Shown: positions 23,393-33,125, numbered from the stretch's first letter. The stretch is DNA of 60,182 nt from UBA8337 sp049889915 (GCA_049889915.1 JBMHCM010000114.1:1-60182); one strand, 5' to 3'. The notes: generated by a model from the sequence alone, not told the origin. Numbers and translations: made by a program.

Positions 23393-24051
23393 TGACGGCT
23401 TTATTTTGGGCAATTTGCGGTTTGGCGGCCTGTGCGGCAGCCTATTGGGTGGCGCGACCTTTGCTGGCCGCACAAGCCGAGGCGGGCGAGGGCGCTCCGG
23501 CATCCACGCGCACCATGGCGCTCGCCATATTGGGTGGCCTGCCGCTTTTGGCTTTGGCGGTCTATCTTTATCTCGGCAACCCAACCATGCCGGATGCCCC
23601 TTTGGCGCCGCGGCTGGACGGGGCGTTGGAAGATTTGCCGCCGGCCGCCATTTTGGCGCGGTTGGAAAATGAGCTGCGGCAACGCCCCAATGATGCGCAA
23701 GGCTGGCGGCTTTTGGCGCGCTTGCGCGTCACTTTGGGCCAACACACGCAAGCGGCCGATGCGTGGCAACGCCTGCTTGATTTGACAGACACGGATGTCG
23801 AGGCGCAAGTCGGCCTCGCGGCTGCCTTGATTGAACAGCAAGACGGTGTGGTTGATGCCGCGGCCATCACCCTGCTGGATGCCGCGCTGCGGCAAGACAA
23901 AGATAATTTGCAGGCGCAATTTTGGCGCGCTGAGGCCTATGTGCAGCAAGGCCAAACCGAGCAAGCGCGTCGGCTGTGGCGCAATTTGCGGGTCGGTCTG
24001 CCCGACACCGCCCCATTGGCCAAAATGCTCGACCGCCGTTTGGCGGAATAA
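23392..24051 (+). CDS. ccmI: Cytochrome c maturation protein CcmI (CycH)
   Basis: A 219-residue protein with two N-terminal transmembrane helices (about 1-20 and 43-62) and a periplasmic tetratricopeptide-repeat domain (about 85-215) with recognisable repeats (WRLLARLRVTLGQHTQAADAWQRL, AQFWRAEAYVQQGQTEQARRLW). CcmI presents apocytochrome c to the haem ligase complex CcmF/CcmH. The short length is normal for many alphaproteobacterial forms. Confidence 0.85.
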   Translation: MTALFWAICGLAACAAAYWVARPLLAAQAEAGEGAPASTRTMALAILGGLPLLALAVYLYLGNPTMPDAPLAPRLDGALEDLPPAAILARLENELRQRPNDAQGWRLLARLRVTLGQHTQAADAWQRLLDLTDTDVEAQVGLAAALIEQQDGVVDAAAITLLDAALRQDKDNLQAQFWRAEAYVQQGQTEQARRLWRNLRVGLPDTAPLAKMLDRRLAE

Positions 24052-24136
24052 CCGCATTTCATGCGGCATCTGGCCCTAGGGCCGGCCGACGCTTTATCAT
24101 CGCCAAGCGGGGGGTAAATTGCGTATAACAGCTGCG

Positions 24137-24598
24137 ATGAGTGCACAATTGACCGCAAAACAAACGCGTCTGCTGGCGATAATTGGCGGGCTTGGCTTTC
24201 TGGCTGTGGCCGCCGGTTTGGCGTTGACCGCATTGGAAGACAATATTGTGTTCTTCCGTTCGCCCAGCGAATTGGTGGCACAACCGGCGCCGGTCGGTGA
24301 GGCCATTCGCATTGGCGGCTTGGTGCGCGAAGGTTCCGTCACCCGCGACGGGTTACAAGCCGATTTTCAAGTTACCGATTTGGCGCATCATATCACGGTG
24401 CGTTATCAGGGCATGCTGCCCGACCTGTTTCGCGAAGGCCAAGGTGTGGTAGCCGAGGGCCGCTTTAACGCGGATGGTCTGTTTGTTGCCGATACGGTTC
24501 TGGCCAAACATGACGAGACTTATATGCCGCCTGAAGTTGCCGAGGCGCTTGAAAAAGCCGGTCGGTTGGATGCCCCGCATCCCGGGGGCAAGCCATGA
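24137..24598 (+). CDS. ccmE: Cytochrome c maturation haem chaperone CcmE (CycJ)
   Basis: A 153-residue protein with one N-terminal transmembrane helix and a periplasmic OB-fold domain. The haem-binding histidine is H125 in KHDETYMP. DNIVFFRSPSEL after the helix is characteristic. CcmE carries haem covalently from CcmC to CcmF. A TTG at 24119, six codons upstream, is in frame and has GGGGGG just before it, so the start could be there; I prefer the ATG. The stop overlaps the ccmF start by four bases. Confidence 0.92.
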   Translation: MSAQLTAKQTRLLAIIGGLGFLAVAAGLALTALEDNIVFFRSPSELVAQPAPVGEAIRIGGLVREGSVTRDGLQADFQVTDLAHHITVRYQGMLPDLFREGQGVVAEGRFNADGLFVADTVLAKHDETYMPPEVAEALEKAGRLDAPHPGGKP

Positions 24599-26514
24599 TT
24601 GTTGAGCTGGGTCACTTCGCACTGGTGCTGGCTTTTGCGCTGGCCGTGTTGCAGGCGGCGGCGCCGCATGGGCTGGTTGCACGACACGAAACACATGCCT
24701 TGCTTTTGGCCAAACGCGCCGCCTATGGCCAGTTGGTGGTATTGTTGCTGGCCTTCGCCGCTTTGACCTACGCCTTTGTGCAATCGGATTTCTCGCTCGC
24801 CGTCGTAGTTGCCAACAGCCATGTCGCCAAGCCGCTCATTTATAAGATTGCCGGTGTTTGGGGCAATCATGAGGGCTCAATGCTGTTATGGGTGCTGATT
24901 GTCGCTGCCTATGGCGCCGCTTTTGCCTATTTCGCAGATAAGCTGCCAAAGCGCTTCGCCACTTATGCGCTGATTACGCAAGGCTGGCTGAATATCGCCT
25001 TTATCGCCTTTTTGATTTTCACCTCCAACCCGTTTGCCCGCATGGTGCCTGCGCCATTTGCCGGCCAAGGGCTAACGCCGATTTTGCAGGACCCGGCTTT
25101 GGCCGCGCACCCGCCTTTGCTGTATGCCGGTTATGTCGGCTTTTCCATGAGCTTTGCTTTTGCCATGGCCGCGCTGGCCACCAATGGCGTCGGCGCTTGG
25201 GCACGGTGGATGCGGCCGTGGATTTTGACGGCTTGGATTTTCCTGACTTTGGGCATCGCGCTTGGCTCTTACTGGGCCTATTACGAATTGGGCTGGGGCG
25301 GCTTCTGGTTCTGGGATCCGGTCGAAAACGCCTCGCTGATGCCGTGGTTGGCCGGCACGGCTTTGTTGCATTCGGCGCTGGTCGCTGAAAAGCGCGATGC
25401 GCTAAAACAATGGACCCTGCTGCTGGCTATTGTCACTTTTGCGCTGTCCCTGTCAGGCACGTTTTTGGTGCGCTCCGGCGTGCTGACCTCGGTGCATGCT
25501 TTCGCTAATGACCCGGCGCGCGGCATTTTCATTCTGATGATTTTATGCGGCTTCAGCTTTGCCGGCTTGGCGCTCTATGCCAAAAAACTGCCGCTGCTGA
25601 CGGCCGATAAAAGCTTCAAACCGGTCAGCCGCGAGGGGCTGCTGCTGGCCAATAATGTGTTTCTTGCCACTGCCACAGTGACGGTGTTTATCGGCACCAT
25701 TTACCCGTTGGCGCTGGATGCTGTCGGTGGCGGCAAAATTTCCGTCGGCGCGCCTTACTTCAACGCCGTGTTTGCCCCGCTGACCATTCCCTTTGCCATT
25801 TTGCTGCCCTTCGGCCCCTTGCTGGCCTGGCAAAAGAGCCGCGTGCTGTTGCCGCGCTCGGTTCTGCTGGGCGCTGCTGCCGCGGCCATTGCCTTAACCT
25901 TGCTGGTGCTGTGGCTGAAAGGGCAGGCACCGATAACCGTCATTATCTTGTTCGCCGCCGCCTTTTGGTTATTGGGCGGCGCGCTGTTGGATATGGGGCA
26001 AAAATTGGCGCCCTACCGGCAGGCGTTGTGGCGGGTCAACAAATTACCGGCTACCGCTTTCGCCGCGCCCTTGGCGCATGCCGGTTTGGCGGTGATGATT
26101 TTGGGCATTTTAGCGGCCACGCAGTATCGCGAAGAAGTGGTGGTTGCGGCCAGCCCCGGTCAACGCATTGAGATTGCCGGTGTGACGCTGCGCTATGACG
26201 GCTTGCGCGAAGTGGATGGGCCGAATTATCGCGCTGAGCGGGCCCGTTTGGCCTATCTCAATGGGCCGAACCATGGCGATTATCTGTTTCCGGAGCGGCG
26301 TTTTTATGAAGCCGAACGCTCGCAAACAACGGAAGCCGCCATCACCACTGATTTGACCGGCCACCTATATGCGGTGGTTGGTGAACCGGCCAATGACAAA
26401 CGGGTGCTGCGTATTTGGTATCATCCCTACGTGGCGTTTATCTGGATCGGCTCATTGCTGATGGCGCTGGGTGGCTGCTTTGCCCTGCGCACCCGTCTGC
26501 GGCGAGGCGGCTGA
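24595..26514 (+). CDS. ccmF: Cytochrome c haem lyase subunit CcmF (CycK)
   Basis: A 639-residue polytopic protein (about 15 helices). The tryptophan-rich haem-handling motif is GGFWFWDPVENASLMPW (about 240-256), preceded by the IKIAGVWGNHEGSML-like segment YKIAGVWGNHEGSMLLW. It transfers haem from CcmE to apocytochrome with CcmH and CcmI. The stop TGA overlaps the ccmH ATG by one base. Confidence 0.95.
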   Translation: MIVELGHFALVLAFALAVLQAAAPHGLVARHETHALLLAKRAAYGQLVVLLLAFAALTYAFVQSDFSLAVVVANSHVAKPLIYKIAGVWGNHEGSMLLWVLIVAAYGAAFAYFADKLPKRFATYALITQGWLNIAFIAFLIFTSNPFARMVPAPFAGQGLTPILQDPALAAHPPLLYAGYVGFSMSFAFAMAALATNGVGAWARWMRPWILTAWIFLTLGIALGSYWAYYELGWGGFWFWDPVENASLMPWLAGTALLHSALVAEKRDALKQWTLLLAIVTFALSLSGTFLVRSGVLTSVHAFANDPARGIFILMILCGFSFAGLALYAKKLPLLTADKSFKPVSREGLLLANNVFLATATVTVFIGTIYPLALDAVGGGKISVGAPYFNAVFAPLTIPFAILLPFGPLLAWQKSRVLLPRSVLLGAAAAAIALTLLVLWLKGQAPITVIILFAAAFWLLGGALLDMGQKLAPYRQALWRVNKLPATAFAAPLAHAGLAVMILGILAATQYREEVVVAASPGQRIEIAGVTLRYDGLREVDGPNYRAERARLAYLNGPNHGDYLFPERRFYEAERSQTTEAAITTDLTGHLYAVVGEPANDKRVLRIWYHPYVAFIWIGSLLMALGGCFALRTRLRRGG

Positions 26515-26942
26515 TGCGTATTCTTCTGGCTCTGCTTGTTCTGCTGACACCGGCCACCGCATTGGACCCCGGTGAGGCATTGGCTGATCCGGTGCTGGAA
26601 AAGCGCGCCCGCGCCCTGAGCCAAGAGTTGCGGTGTCTGGTATGTCAAAACCAATCGATTGATGACAGCGACGCGCCTCTGGCCCGTGATTTACGCCAAA
26701 TGGTGCGCGATCGTTTGCTGGCCGGCGACGATGATGATGCCATTCGCGCCGCTGTGGTGGCGCGCTATGGCGAGTTCGCTTTGTTTCGTCCGCGCATTGG
26801 CCCGCATACGGCGTTGCTATGGGCGATGCCGCTTTTGATATTGCTGCTGGGTGGCTGGCTCGGCTGGCGTCAATTTTCAGCGCATATTTCTGAACCACGA
26901 CGGGATAATCCGGGGCAAAACACTTCAACCGCCGACGAATAG
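26514..26942 (+). CDS. ccmH: Cytochrome c maturation protein CcmH (CycL)
   Basis: A 142-residue protein with a signal peptide or anchor, the thiol motif RCLVC (C41 and C44) that reduces apocytochrome disulfides, and a transmembrane helix at about 108-125. The frame is open back into ccmF, but the ATG overlapping the ccmF stop gives the family length. No ccmG lies in this run; in the rhizobial cycHJKL arrangement it is also encoded elsewhere. Confidence 0.92.
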   Translation: MRILLALLVLLTPATALDPGEALADPVLEKRARALSQELRCLVCQNQSIDDSDAPLARDLRQMVRDRLLAGDDDDAIRAAVVARYGEFALFRPRIGPHTALLWAMPLLILLLGGWLGWRQFSAHISEPRRDNPGQNTSTADE

Positions 26943-26958
26943 ACGCTAACCTAGGCGC

Positions 26959-27642
26959 ATGACAGATATTCGTTTGCTTTTGGTTGAGGATGACCGCGAG
27001 GCGGCCGCATTGCTGTGTGACAGTTTACGGCGCGACGGGGTTTTGGTGACACACGCAGAAAACGGCGTTGCCGGATTGCAGGCCGTTGAAGAAAACACGT
27101 TTGATGTGCTGGTCGTTGACCGCATGATGCCGGAAATGGATGGCGTCAGCATGGTCAAAGCCTTGCGTGCCAAATCCGACCGCACGCCGGTCTTGTTTCT
27201 TTCTGCCTTGGGGGAGGTTGATGATCGGGTCGATGGCTTTGATGCCGGTGCCGATGATTATTTGGTCAAGCCCTATGCCTATGCCGAATTATTGGCCCGC
27301 GTTACCGCCTTGGCGCGGCGCAGTGCCGATGCGCCGGAGACTGAATTGCAATTGGCCGATTTGACGGTCGATGCGCTGGCCCGCAAAGCGCGGCGCGGCG
27401 ATGTGGAGCTGGATGTCAATCCGCGTGAATTTGCCTTGCTGGAATTTTTATTGCGCCGCCAAGGGCAAGTGGTGACCCGCGCCATGCTGTTGGAGCATGT
27501 ATGGAATTATAACGTCGATGTACAAACCAATGTGGTTGACGTGCATGTGTCGCGCCTGCGCAGCAAGCTGGATAAGGATTTCGAGATTCCGCTTTTGCAT
27601 ACGGTGCGCGGCCAAGGTTTTGTGCTGAAGGCGGATAAATGA
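26959..27642 (+). CDS. OmpR-family response regulator
   Basis: A 227-residue regulator with a receiver domain (acidic pocket E10/D11/D12, phosphoacceptor D54, K104 in YLVKPYA) and a C-terminal winged helix (about 130-225) ending VHVSRLRSKLDKDF and HTVRGQGFVLK. The stimulus is unknown. It lies 16 bases after ccmH and overlaps the kinase gene by four bases. The position next to ccmH and glnE recalls the rhizobial feuPQ locus, but the receiver sequence is not FeuP-like, so I do not use that name. Confidence 0.92.
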   Translation: MTDIRLLLVEDDREAAALLCDSLRRDGVLVTHAENGVAGLQAVEENTFDVLVVDRMMPEMDGVSMVKALRAKSDRTPVLFLSALGEVDDRVDGFDAGADDYLVKPYAYAELLARVTALARRSADAPETELQLADLTVDALARKARRGDVELDVNPREFALLEFLLRRQGQVVTRAMLLEHVWNYNVDVQTNVVDVHVSRLRSKLDKDFEIPLLHTVRGQGFVLKADK

Positions 27643-28982
27643 CCCTTTTCAGGCTGTCCTCATTTCGTGCGGCCTTAACCTTCACACTGATTGTGGTGGT
27701 GCTGGTCGGGCTGGTTTTGGGGCTGGTGCTGACCCGCTTGGGCGTGCAATTGCGCGAAATGCAAGACCGCCAAGTATGGCGCGAAATCGCCTCGCTGTCG
27801 CAAATTTACGAGCAAGACGGTGCCCGCGGTTTGGCATTGGCTGTCAGTGCCTTATCCGATACCGACCCCGGCATGGTGCTGCGTTTCTCCAGTCAGTTGG
27901 GAGCGTTTTTAGGCGGCAATTTGCAATATATGCCACTGCCGCGCATCACCGAGCAAAAGCCCGGCGGGTGGATTGAGTTTCCGGTTCAAAACCGCAATAT
28001 GCGCGCCCGCTTTGCCAAGCTGGATAATGATGTGGTGCTGCTCATCGGTTATGATTTGCAGGATAGGGATGAATTGCTGGCCGATATGCGGGCCGTCATG
28101 TTGGCGGCGCTTATCGGCCTCAGCCTGCTAGGGGTGTTTGGCGGCCGCATTTTGGCCGACCGAGCGCGCCGCCAAGTGGCTGCCGTCAATGCCGAATTGC
28201 AACCGGTTATGGCCGGGGCCCTGAACCGGCGGGTAACTGTTTCGGGCAGCGATGAATGGGCTGAAATGGCCGACCACATCAACGCCATGCTGGACCGTTT
28301 GGAGCAGATGATGGCGGCGACCAAACAAGTCAGTGATAATTTGGCGCATGATTTGCGCAGCCCATTGACCCGTTTGCATATTCGTCTGCAACGTTTGGCC
28401 GAACAAGCCGAGCCGGCGCTGGCCGGTGAAATAGAAGAAGCCTTGGCCGAAACCGATGGGCTGCTGCGCAGTTTCGCGGCGCTGCTCACCCTGTCGCGGC
28501 TCGATAGCGGCGTCACCAAACTGGTAAGAAAGCCGGTCGATATCACGGCACTGGTCTCTGACCTGCATGATTTGTTTGAGGCGGTGTTTGCCGATGCCGA
28601 GATGGACTTGCCGCTGAAGGCCGACACAGTGCAGGGGTTTTTCGGCGATGCCGCTTTGTTGCAGCAAGCGCTCAGCAATTTATTGGAAAATGTGCTGACC
28701 CATGCCAAGCGGCGGGGCAGCAAGGTGCGCATGGCTGTACATGATAAAGGTGCCATGGTCGAGTTAAGTATTGCCGATGGCGGTGCCGGCATTGCACCGC
28801 AAGACCGGGCGCGGGCGCAAGAACGCTTTGTCAGATTGGATGCCAGTCGCTCCGGCGAGGGCAGCGGCCTCGGCCTGTCTTTGGCGGCGGCGATTGCCAG
28901 CCATCATGGCGGGCGTCTCAGCTTGGCTGACAATAAGCCCGGCCTTGTGGTGACGCTGACCCTGCCGAAACGGGCAAGTTAA
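27639..28982 (+). CDS. Sensor histidine kinase
   Basis: A 447-residue membrane kinase. Helix 1 is about 13-33 and helix 2 about 150-170, with a short periplasmic sensor of about 115 residues between them. A HAMP linker follows, then the dimerisation box with H237 (LAHDLRSPLTRL), the N box LLENVLTHA, the G1 box DGGAGI and the G2 box GSGLGLSLA. It phosphorylates the response regulator encoded just upstream. Its TAA overlaps the glnE ATG by one base. Confidence 0.92.
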   Translation: MTLFRLSSFRAALTFTLIVVVLVGLVLGLVLTRLGVQLREMQDRQVWREIASLSQIYEQDGARGLALAVSALSDTDPGMVLRFSSQLGAFLGGNLQYMPLPRITEQKPGGWIEFPVQNRNMRARFAKLDNDVVLLIGYDLQDRDELLADMRAVMLAALIGLSLLGVFGGRILADRARRQVAAVNAELQPVMAGALNRRVTVSGSDEWAEMADHINAMLDRLEQMMAATKQVSDNLAHDLRSPLTRLHIRLQRLAEQAEPALAGEIEEALAETDGLLRSFAALLTLSRLDSGVTKLVRKPVDITALVSDLHDLFEAVFADAEMDLPLKADTVQGFFGDAALLQQALSNLLENVLTHAKRRGSKVRMAVHDKGAMVELSIADGGAGIAPQDRARAQERFVRLDASRSGEGSGLGLSLAAAIASHHGGRLSLADNKPGLVVTLTLPKRAS

Positions 28983-31840
28983 TGAGCCTGTTATTCGATG
29001 CCCTGCCGCCGCATCGACCTGTGGATGCTGTGCAGGCTGCAGCCTTGTGCGGCGATATTGCAGCGGTCGCGACACCGGCTGCGCAGCAGCTATTGGCAAC
29101 TCATCACAGCTTCTTCGAATGGGTGGTTGAGGGCAGTTCGTTTCTTGCGCGGCTGATGCGCACTCATGCCGATGTGTTGGACGCTTTGGCAACCCAATCG
29201 GTCGATGATTATGTCGCCGCGCAGCTGGCCGGTTTGACCGAACAGATGCAGCTTTGTGACGCCGAGGACGCTGCCATGCAGCTGCTGCGCAGCTGCCGCA
29301 ATCGGCTGGCTTTGGCCATTGCTTTGGCCGATTTGGCCGACCATTGGGATGTTGAGCAGGTCACATCAGCGCTGACCCGCCTGGCTGATACGGCGGTGGC
29401 CAGCGGGCTGGAGTTTCTGCTGCGTCAAGCGGTTGCCAAGGGCAAGCTGACCGCATTCTCGCAAGCCGGTTTGGTGGTGCTGGCGCTCGGCAAGCATGGC
29501 GGGCAGGAGTTGAATTACTCCTCCGATATTGATTTTGTCGTTTATTACACGCCCGATGCTTTGCCGCTGGCCGAGGGGCAGGACGAGCGAAAGTTTCACA
29601 TTGATTTGGTCAAGGGGCTGACCGGCCTGTTGCAAAACATGACGGCGGACGGTTTTGTCTTCCGTGTCGATTTGCGCTTGCGGCCCGACCCCGGCGCCAC
29701 GCCGGTGACCGTCTCGGTCGGTGCCGCGCTCGGCTATTATGAAAGCATGGGGCAAAATTGGGAGCGCGCGGTTTACATCAAAGCGCGGCCGATTGCCGGC
29801 GACCTTCAAGCCGGTCAGCAATTCCTCACCGATTTGCAGCCTTATATATGGCGGCGCTATTTCGACTTTGCGGCGGTGGAAGATGTGCATTCCATGAAGC
29901 GACAAATTCATGCGGTGCGCGGCCATGCCGATATTGCTGCCATGGGACACAATTTGAAATTGGGCCGCGGTGGCATTCGCGAGATTGAGTTTTTTGTGCA
30001 GACCCAGCAATTGATCGCCGGTGGGCGGGACACTGATTTGCGCGGTCGCCGCACCGTCGACATGCTGGCCATGCTGGCGCAAAAGGGCTGGATTGATGCG
30101 GCCACGGCGGAGCGTTTGACCGCCTCTTATTATTACCTGCGCCGCATGGAGCACCGTTTGCAAATGCGGCTGGATGAGCAGACGCAAACCCTGCCGGCCG
30201 AGGCCGATGCTTTTGCGAAATTTGCCCGCTTTGCCGGTTATCTGACGGCTGATGATTTCACGCGCGAACTGACGGCGCATTTGCAGCGGGTGACGCAAGA
30301 TTATGCGCTGTTGTTTGAGCAAGCCGACAGCTTATCGGCCGAGACCGGCAATTTGGTGTTCACCGGCGGCGAAGACGACCCCGGCACATTGGAAACGCTG
30401 ATGCAAATGGGTTTTGCCCGTCCGGCCCATGTGTCGGCGACCATTCGCGGCTGGCATGCCGGTCGCATGGGGGCGACCCGCTCGGCGCGGGCCCGTGAAA
30501 TTCTCACCCGCTTGCAGCCGCTTATTTTGCAACGCTTGGCGCGCGGCGGCGATGCCGATGAGGGGTTTACGCGGTTTGACAAATTCCTCTCCGGTCTGCC
30601 GGCCGGGGTGCAGCTGTTTTCATTGTTCCAATCGAATCCGCATGTCTTGCACCTGCTGATTGATATTGTATCGGTCGCGCCGCGCTTGGCGGCCTTTTTG
30701 GCTGATAATGCCAATTTATTGGAGGCCTTGGTGCAGCCGGTCAATGCGCCTTTGCCGATGCCTGCCGTGCCGCAGGATGATTTTGAAGCGGCAATGAATG
30801 TGGTGCGCCGTCATGTCCATGAAGAGCAGTTTCGCATCGGCACCCGCACGCTGGCCGATCCGGTTATGGCGGCAGCGCATGGGCAGTACACCCCGCTGGC
30901 CGAAAGCGCCATTGCCGCGCTTTTGGCGGCAGCGCAGGCCGATATCGAGCGGCAATACGGCAAATTGCCGGAGGCCCGATTGGCCGTACTGGGCATGGGC
31001 AAGCTGGGCAGTGGGGAGATGACCCTGCAATCCGATCTCGATGTGATCTTGATTTGCGATTGCCCTGACTATGCCATGAGCTCGGACGGCGCAACCGCAT
31101 TGGATGCCGAGCGGTGGCTGGCGCGTTTGGCCCGCCGTCTGCTGAGCGGATTAAGTGCGCCGACCGCTGAGGGCGGGCTTTACGAGGTGGATACCAGATT
31201 GCGCCCCTCCGGCAATGCCGGGCCGCTGGTCTCCAAGCTCAGTGCCTTTGTCGATTACCAAACTCATCGCGCATGGACATGGGAGCATATGGCACTGACC
31301 CGCGCCCGTATTTTGGCCGGTGATGCGGTGCTGGCGGCGGCGGTGATGCAGCAGGTCGGCGCGGTGCTGACACAGTCGCGTGATGGTACAAAATTGGCCG
31401 CCGATATTGTCGACATGCGCGCCCGCTTGCGCCGTCATCAGCCGCAAGCCGGGCCGTTTGATATTCGCCGTGGCGATGGCGGTTTGGTCGATATTGAATT
31501 TATCGCGCAAGCGCTGCAATTGGCGCATGCTCCTGAGCATAAGACACTGCTCGGCGCGCGCGCCTTGCCGAAACTATTGGCTGATTTGCGTGCGCTGAAT
31601 GTGCTGGCTGAAGCAGAGCATCAGGCCTTGTCAGCGGCGGCTGCGTGTTTCTTGAGCTTGCGACAAATTGCCAGCCTGTGTCTGGAAGACAATATGGCCG
31701 AACCGGCACCGGCCACAGCCGCGTTGGTGTTGGAGGGGCTGAACGAGCCGGATATGCCGCGTTTGCAGCAAACCATTGCCGCGCATCGGCAGGCAGTGGC
31801 CGCCTTATTTGACACTATTATAGCACGATTGGCCGCGTAA
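28982..31840 (+). CDS. glnE: Bifunctional glutamine-synthetase adenylyltransferase/deadenylase
   Basis: A 952-residue protein, near the usual length. It contains two nucleotidyltransferase domains, each with the G-S-x(n)-D-x-D signature: NYSSDIDFVVYY (about 176-187) for the N-terminal domain and GKLGSGEMTLQSDLDVILICD (about 673-693) for the C-terminal one. Each is followed by a helical GlnD-UR_UTase-like region. It adds or removes AMP on glutamine synthetase under PII control and thus tunes nitrogen assimilation. It is the last gene of the overlapping run from the nitroreductase. Confidence 0.95.
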   Translation: MSLLFDALPPHRPVDAVQAAALCGDIAAVATPAAQQLLATHHSFFEWVVEGSSFLARLMRTHADVLDALATQSVDDYVAAQLAGLTEQMQLCDAEDAAMQLLRSCRNRLALAIALADLADHWDVEQVTSALTRLADTAVASGLEFLLRQAVAKGKLTAFSQAGLVVLALGKHGGQELNYSSDIDFVVYYTPDALPLAEGQDERKFHIDLVKGLTGLLQNMTADGFVFRVDLRLRPDPGATPVTVSVGAALGYYESMGQNWERAVYIKARPIAGDLQAGQQFLTDLQPYIWRRYFDFAAVEDVHSMKRQIHAVRGHADIAAMGHNLKLGRGGIREIEFFVQTQQLIAGGRDTDLRGRRTVDMLAMLAQKGWIDAATAERLTASYYYLRRMEHRLQMRLDEQTQTLPAEADAFAKFARFAGYLTADDFTRELTAHLQRVTQDYALLFEQADSLSAETGNLVFTGGEDDPGTLETLMQMGFARPAHVSATIRGWHAGRMGATRSARAREILTRLQPLILQRLARGGDADEGFTRFDKFLSGLPAGVQLFSLFQSNPHVLHLLIDIVSVAPRLAAFLADNANLLEALVQPVNAPLPMPAVPQDDFEAAMNVVRRHVHEEQFRIGTRTLADPVMAAAHGQYTPLAESAIAALLAAAQADIERQYGKLPEARLAVLGMGKLGSGEMTLQSDLDVILICDCPDYAMSSDGATALDAERWLARLARRLLSGLSAPTAEGGLYEVDTRLRPSGNAGPLVSKLSAFVDYQTHRAWTWEHMALTRARILAGDAVLAAAVMQQVGAVLTQSRDGTKLAADIVDMRARLRRHQPQAGPFDIRRGDGGLVDIEFIAQALQLAHAPEHKTLLGARALPKLLADLRALNVLAEAEHQALSAAAACFLSLRQIASLCLEDNMAEPAPATAALVLEGLNEPDMPRLQQTIAAHRQAVAALFDTIIARLAA

Positions 31841-31867
31841 ACGCTGCCGCGTTGCCGTTGCCAATGA

Positions 31868-31896
31868 TTGACCTCCCCCAGGGCTTGCTCTAGTTT
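31868..31896 (+). promoter_or_regulatory. Candidate promoter of the first acyl-CoA dehydrogenase pair
   Basis: TTGACC (31868-31873), 17 bases, TAGTTT (31891-31896). The following leader, TTTTTAAGCCAATAGGGAG, resembles the leader before the second acyl-CoA dehydrogenase cluster at 39015-39036. The 81 bases after glnE hold no terminator. Confidence 0.35.
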
Positions 31897-31902
31897 TTAA
31901 GC

Positions 31903-31913
31903 CAATAGGGAGG
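31903..31913 (+). promoter_or_regulatory. Extended ribosome-binding site CAATAGGGAGG
   Basis: A one- to two-base variant of the AAATAGGGAGA element, 8 bases before the ATG of the acyl-CoA dehydrogenase gene. Confidence 0.5.
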
Positions 31914-31921
31914 CACAAAAT

Positions 31922-33046
31922 ATGAATTTCGATTTTTCTGACGACCAGAAAATGCTGAAAGATCAGGCGCGCAAGTTCCTTGAGGACAAGTGCAGCTATG
32001 ATGATGTTCGCACCATTCTGGAAAGCGATGACAGCCATCATGACGGTGTTTGGCAAGGTCTGTGCGAGCTGGGCTTTACCGGTGCCGCCATTCCGGAAGA
32101 GTTTGGCGGTCTTGGCTTGGGCGCGCTGGAGCTGTGTGTGATTGCTGAAGAATTGGGTCGTGCTGCTGCGCCGGTGCCGTTTTCTTCTTCCATTTATATG
32201 GCAGCAGAAGCTCTGAAGCTGGCCGGCTCGCAAGAGCAAAAGCAGGCTTGGTTGCCGAAGCTCGCTTCAGGCGACATCATCGGCACGCTGGCCGCAGCGG
32301 AAGGCCCGGCCGCACCGAGCCCGCGCAATACCAAAGTAACCTTTTCAGGCGGCAAGCTGAACGGTCGCAAATTGCCGGTGCCGGATGGCGAAACCGCCTC
32401 CGTTGCCGTGGTGCTGGCCAATACGGGCGGGACCGGCGAACAAGCCGTGTCATTGGTGCTGGTTGACCTGACGCAAGACGGCGTCACCCGCGGGCCTGTG
32501 AAAACCGTTGACCCGACACGCGGCCATGCCGAAATCAGCTTTGAAGATGCCGATGCACAATTACTCGGCGGTGAAGGCGAAGGCTGGGCGCTGATGAAGC
32601 GGGTTGAAGCCGGGGCCGCCGTGCTGGTGGCTTTTGAGCAAGTCGGTGGCGCAGAAGCGGCGCTTAACATGGCGAAAGACTATTCGCTCGACCGTTATGC
32701 TTTTGGCCGTCAAATCGGTTCTTATCAGGCCATCAAACACAAGCTGGCCGATATGTATGTGAAGTTGGAATTGGCCCGCTCCAACGCTTATTACGGCGCA
32801 ATGATTTTGTCGGAAGACGGCAGCGAGTTGGAACTGGCGGCAGCCTCGGCGCGCATTTCAGCCACTGAAGCCTATCGTTTCGCGGCGCAAGAATGCATCC
32901 AAGTGCATGGCGGCATCGGCTTTACATGGGAAGCCAACCCGCAATTCCATTATCGCCGGTCAAAACTTCTGGCTCTGTCTTTGGGCAGTGCCAGCCGGTG
33001 GAAAGACAGGCTCGTCGCTGAGCTTGAAAAAAGTAACGTCGCTTAG
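31922..33046 (+). CDS. Acyl-CoA dehydrogenase, small-subunit type of a paired enzyme
   Basis: A 374-residue flavoprotein of the acyl-CoA dehydrogenase fold. It has the C-terminal motif QVHGGIGFTWE and YYRR-like ending (FHYRRSKLL) instead of the GT/SNEIQRNI motif. In steroid-degrading actinobacteria this type (FadE28-like) pairs with a neighbouring subunit bearing the EIQR-type motif to form an alpha2-beta2 enzyme. The next gene encodes just such a partner. It introduces a trans-2,3 double bond into acyl-CoA; the substrate is unknown. Confidence 0.88.
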   Translation: MNFDFSDDQKMLKDQARKFLEDKCSYDDVRTILESDDSHHDGVWQGLCELGFTGAAIPEEFGGLGLGALELCVIAEELGRAAAPVPFSSSIYMAAEALKLAGSQEQKQAWLPKLASGDIIGTLAAAEGPAAPSPRNTKVTFSGGKLNGRKLPVPDGETASVAVVLANTGGTGEQAVSLVLVDLTQDGVTRGPVKTVDPTRGHAEISFEDADAQLLGGEGEGWALMKRVEAGAAVLVAFEQVGGAEAALNMAKDYSLDRYAFGRQIGSYQAIKHKLADMYVKLELARSNAYYGAMILSEDGSELELAAASARISATEAYRFAAQECIQVHGGIGFTWEANPQFHYRRSKLLALSLGSASRWKDRLVAELEKSNVA

Positions 33047-33125
33047 GCGGCTTTGATGAATGTGGCTCGATGTGTGCACACCGCGTGTCAGTCAGCACAA
33101 TTTGAGTGAGAGGAAGGACAGTTAA

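Noticed and set aside
26959..28982. Naming the two-component pair feuP/feuQ from its place next to ccmH and glnE
   Set aside because: The receiver sequence around LSALGEVDDRVDGFDAG does not look like FeuP/PhoP; only the position agrees.
29366..30322. A 318-codon open frame on the minus strand inside glnE, and similar long antisense frames at 44888-45658, 16948-17754, 19941-20735 and 36636-37334
   Set aside because: Each lies entirely opposite a well-supported gene, has no recognisable domain and shows the Arg/His/Gln-rich composition of an antisense shadow.
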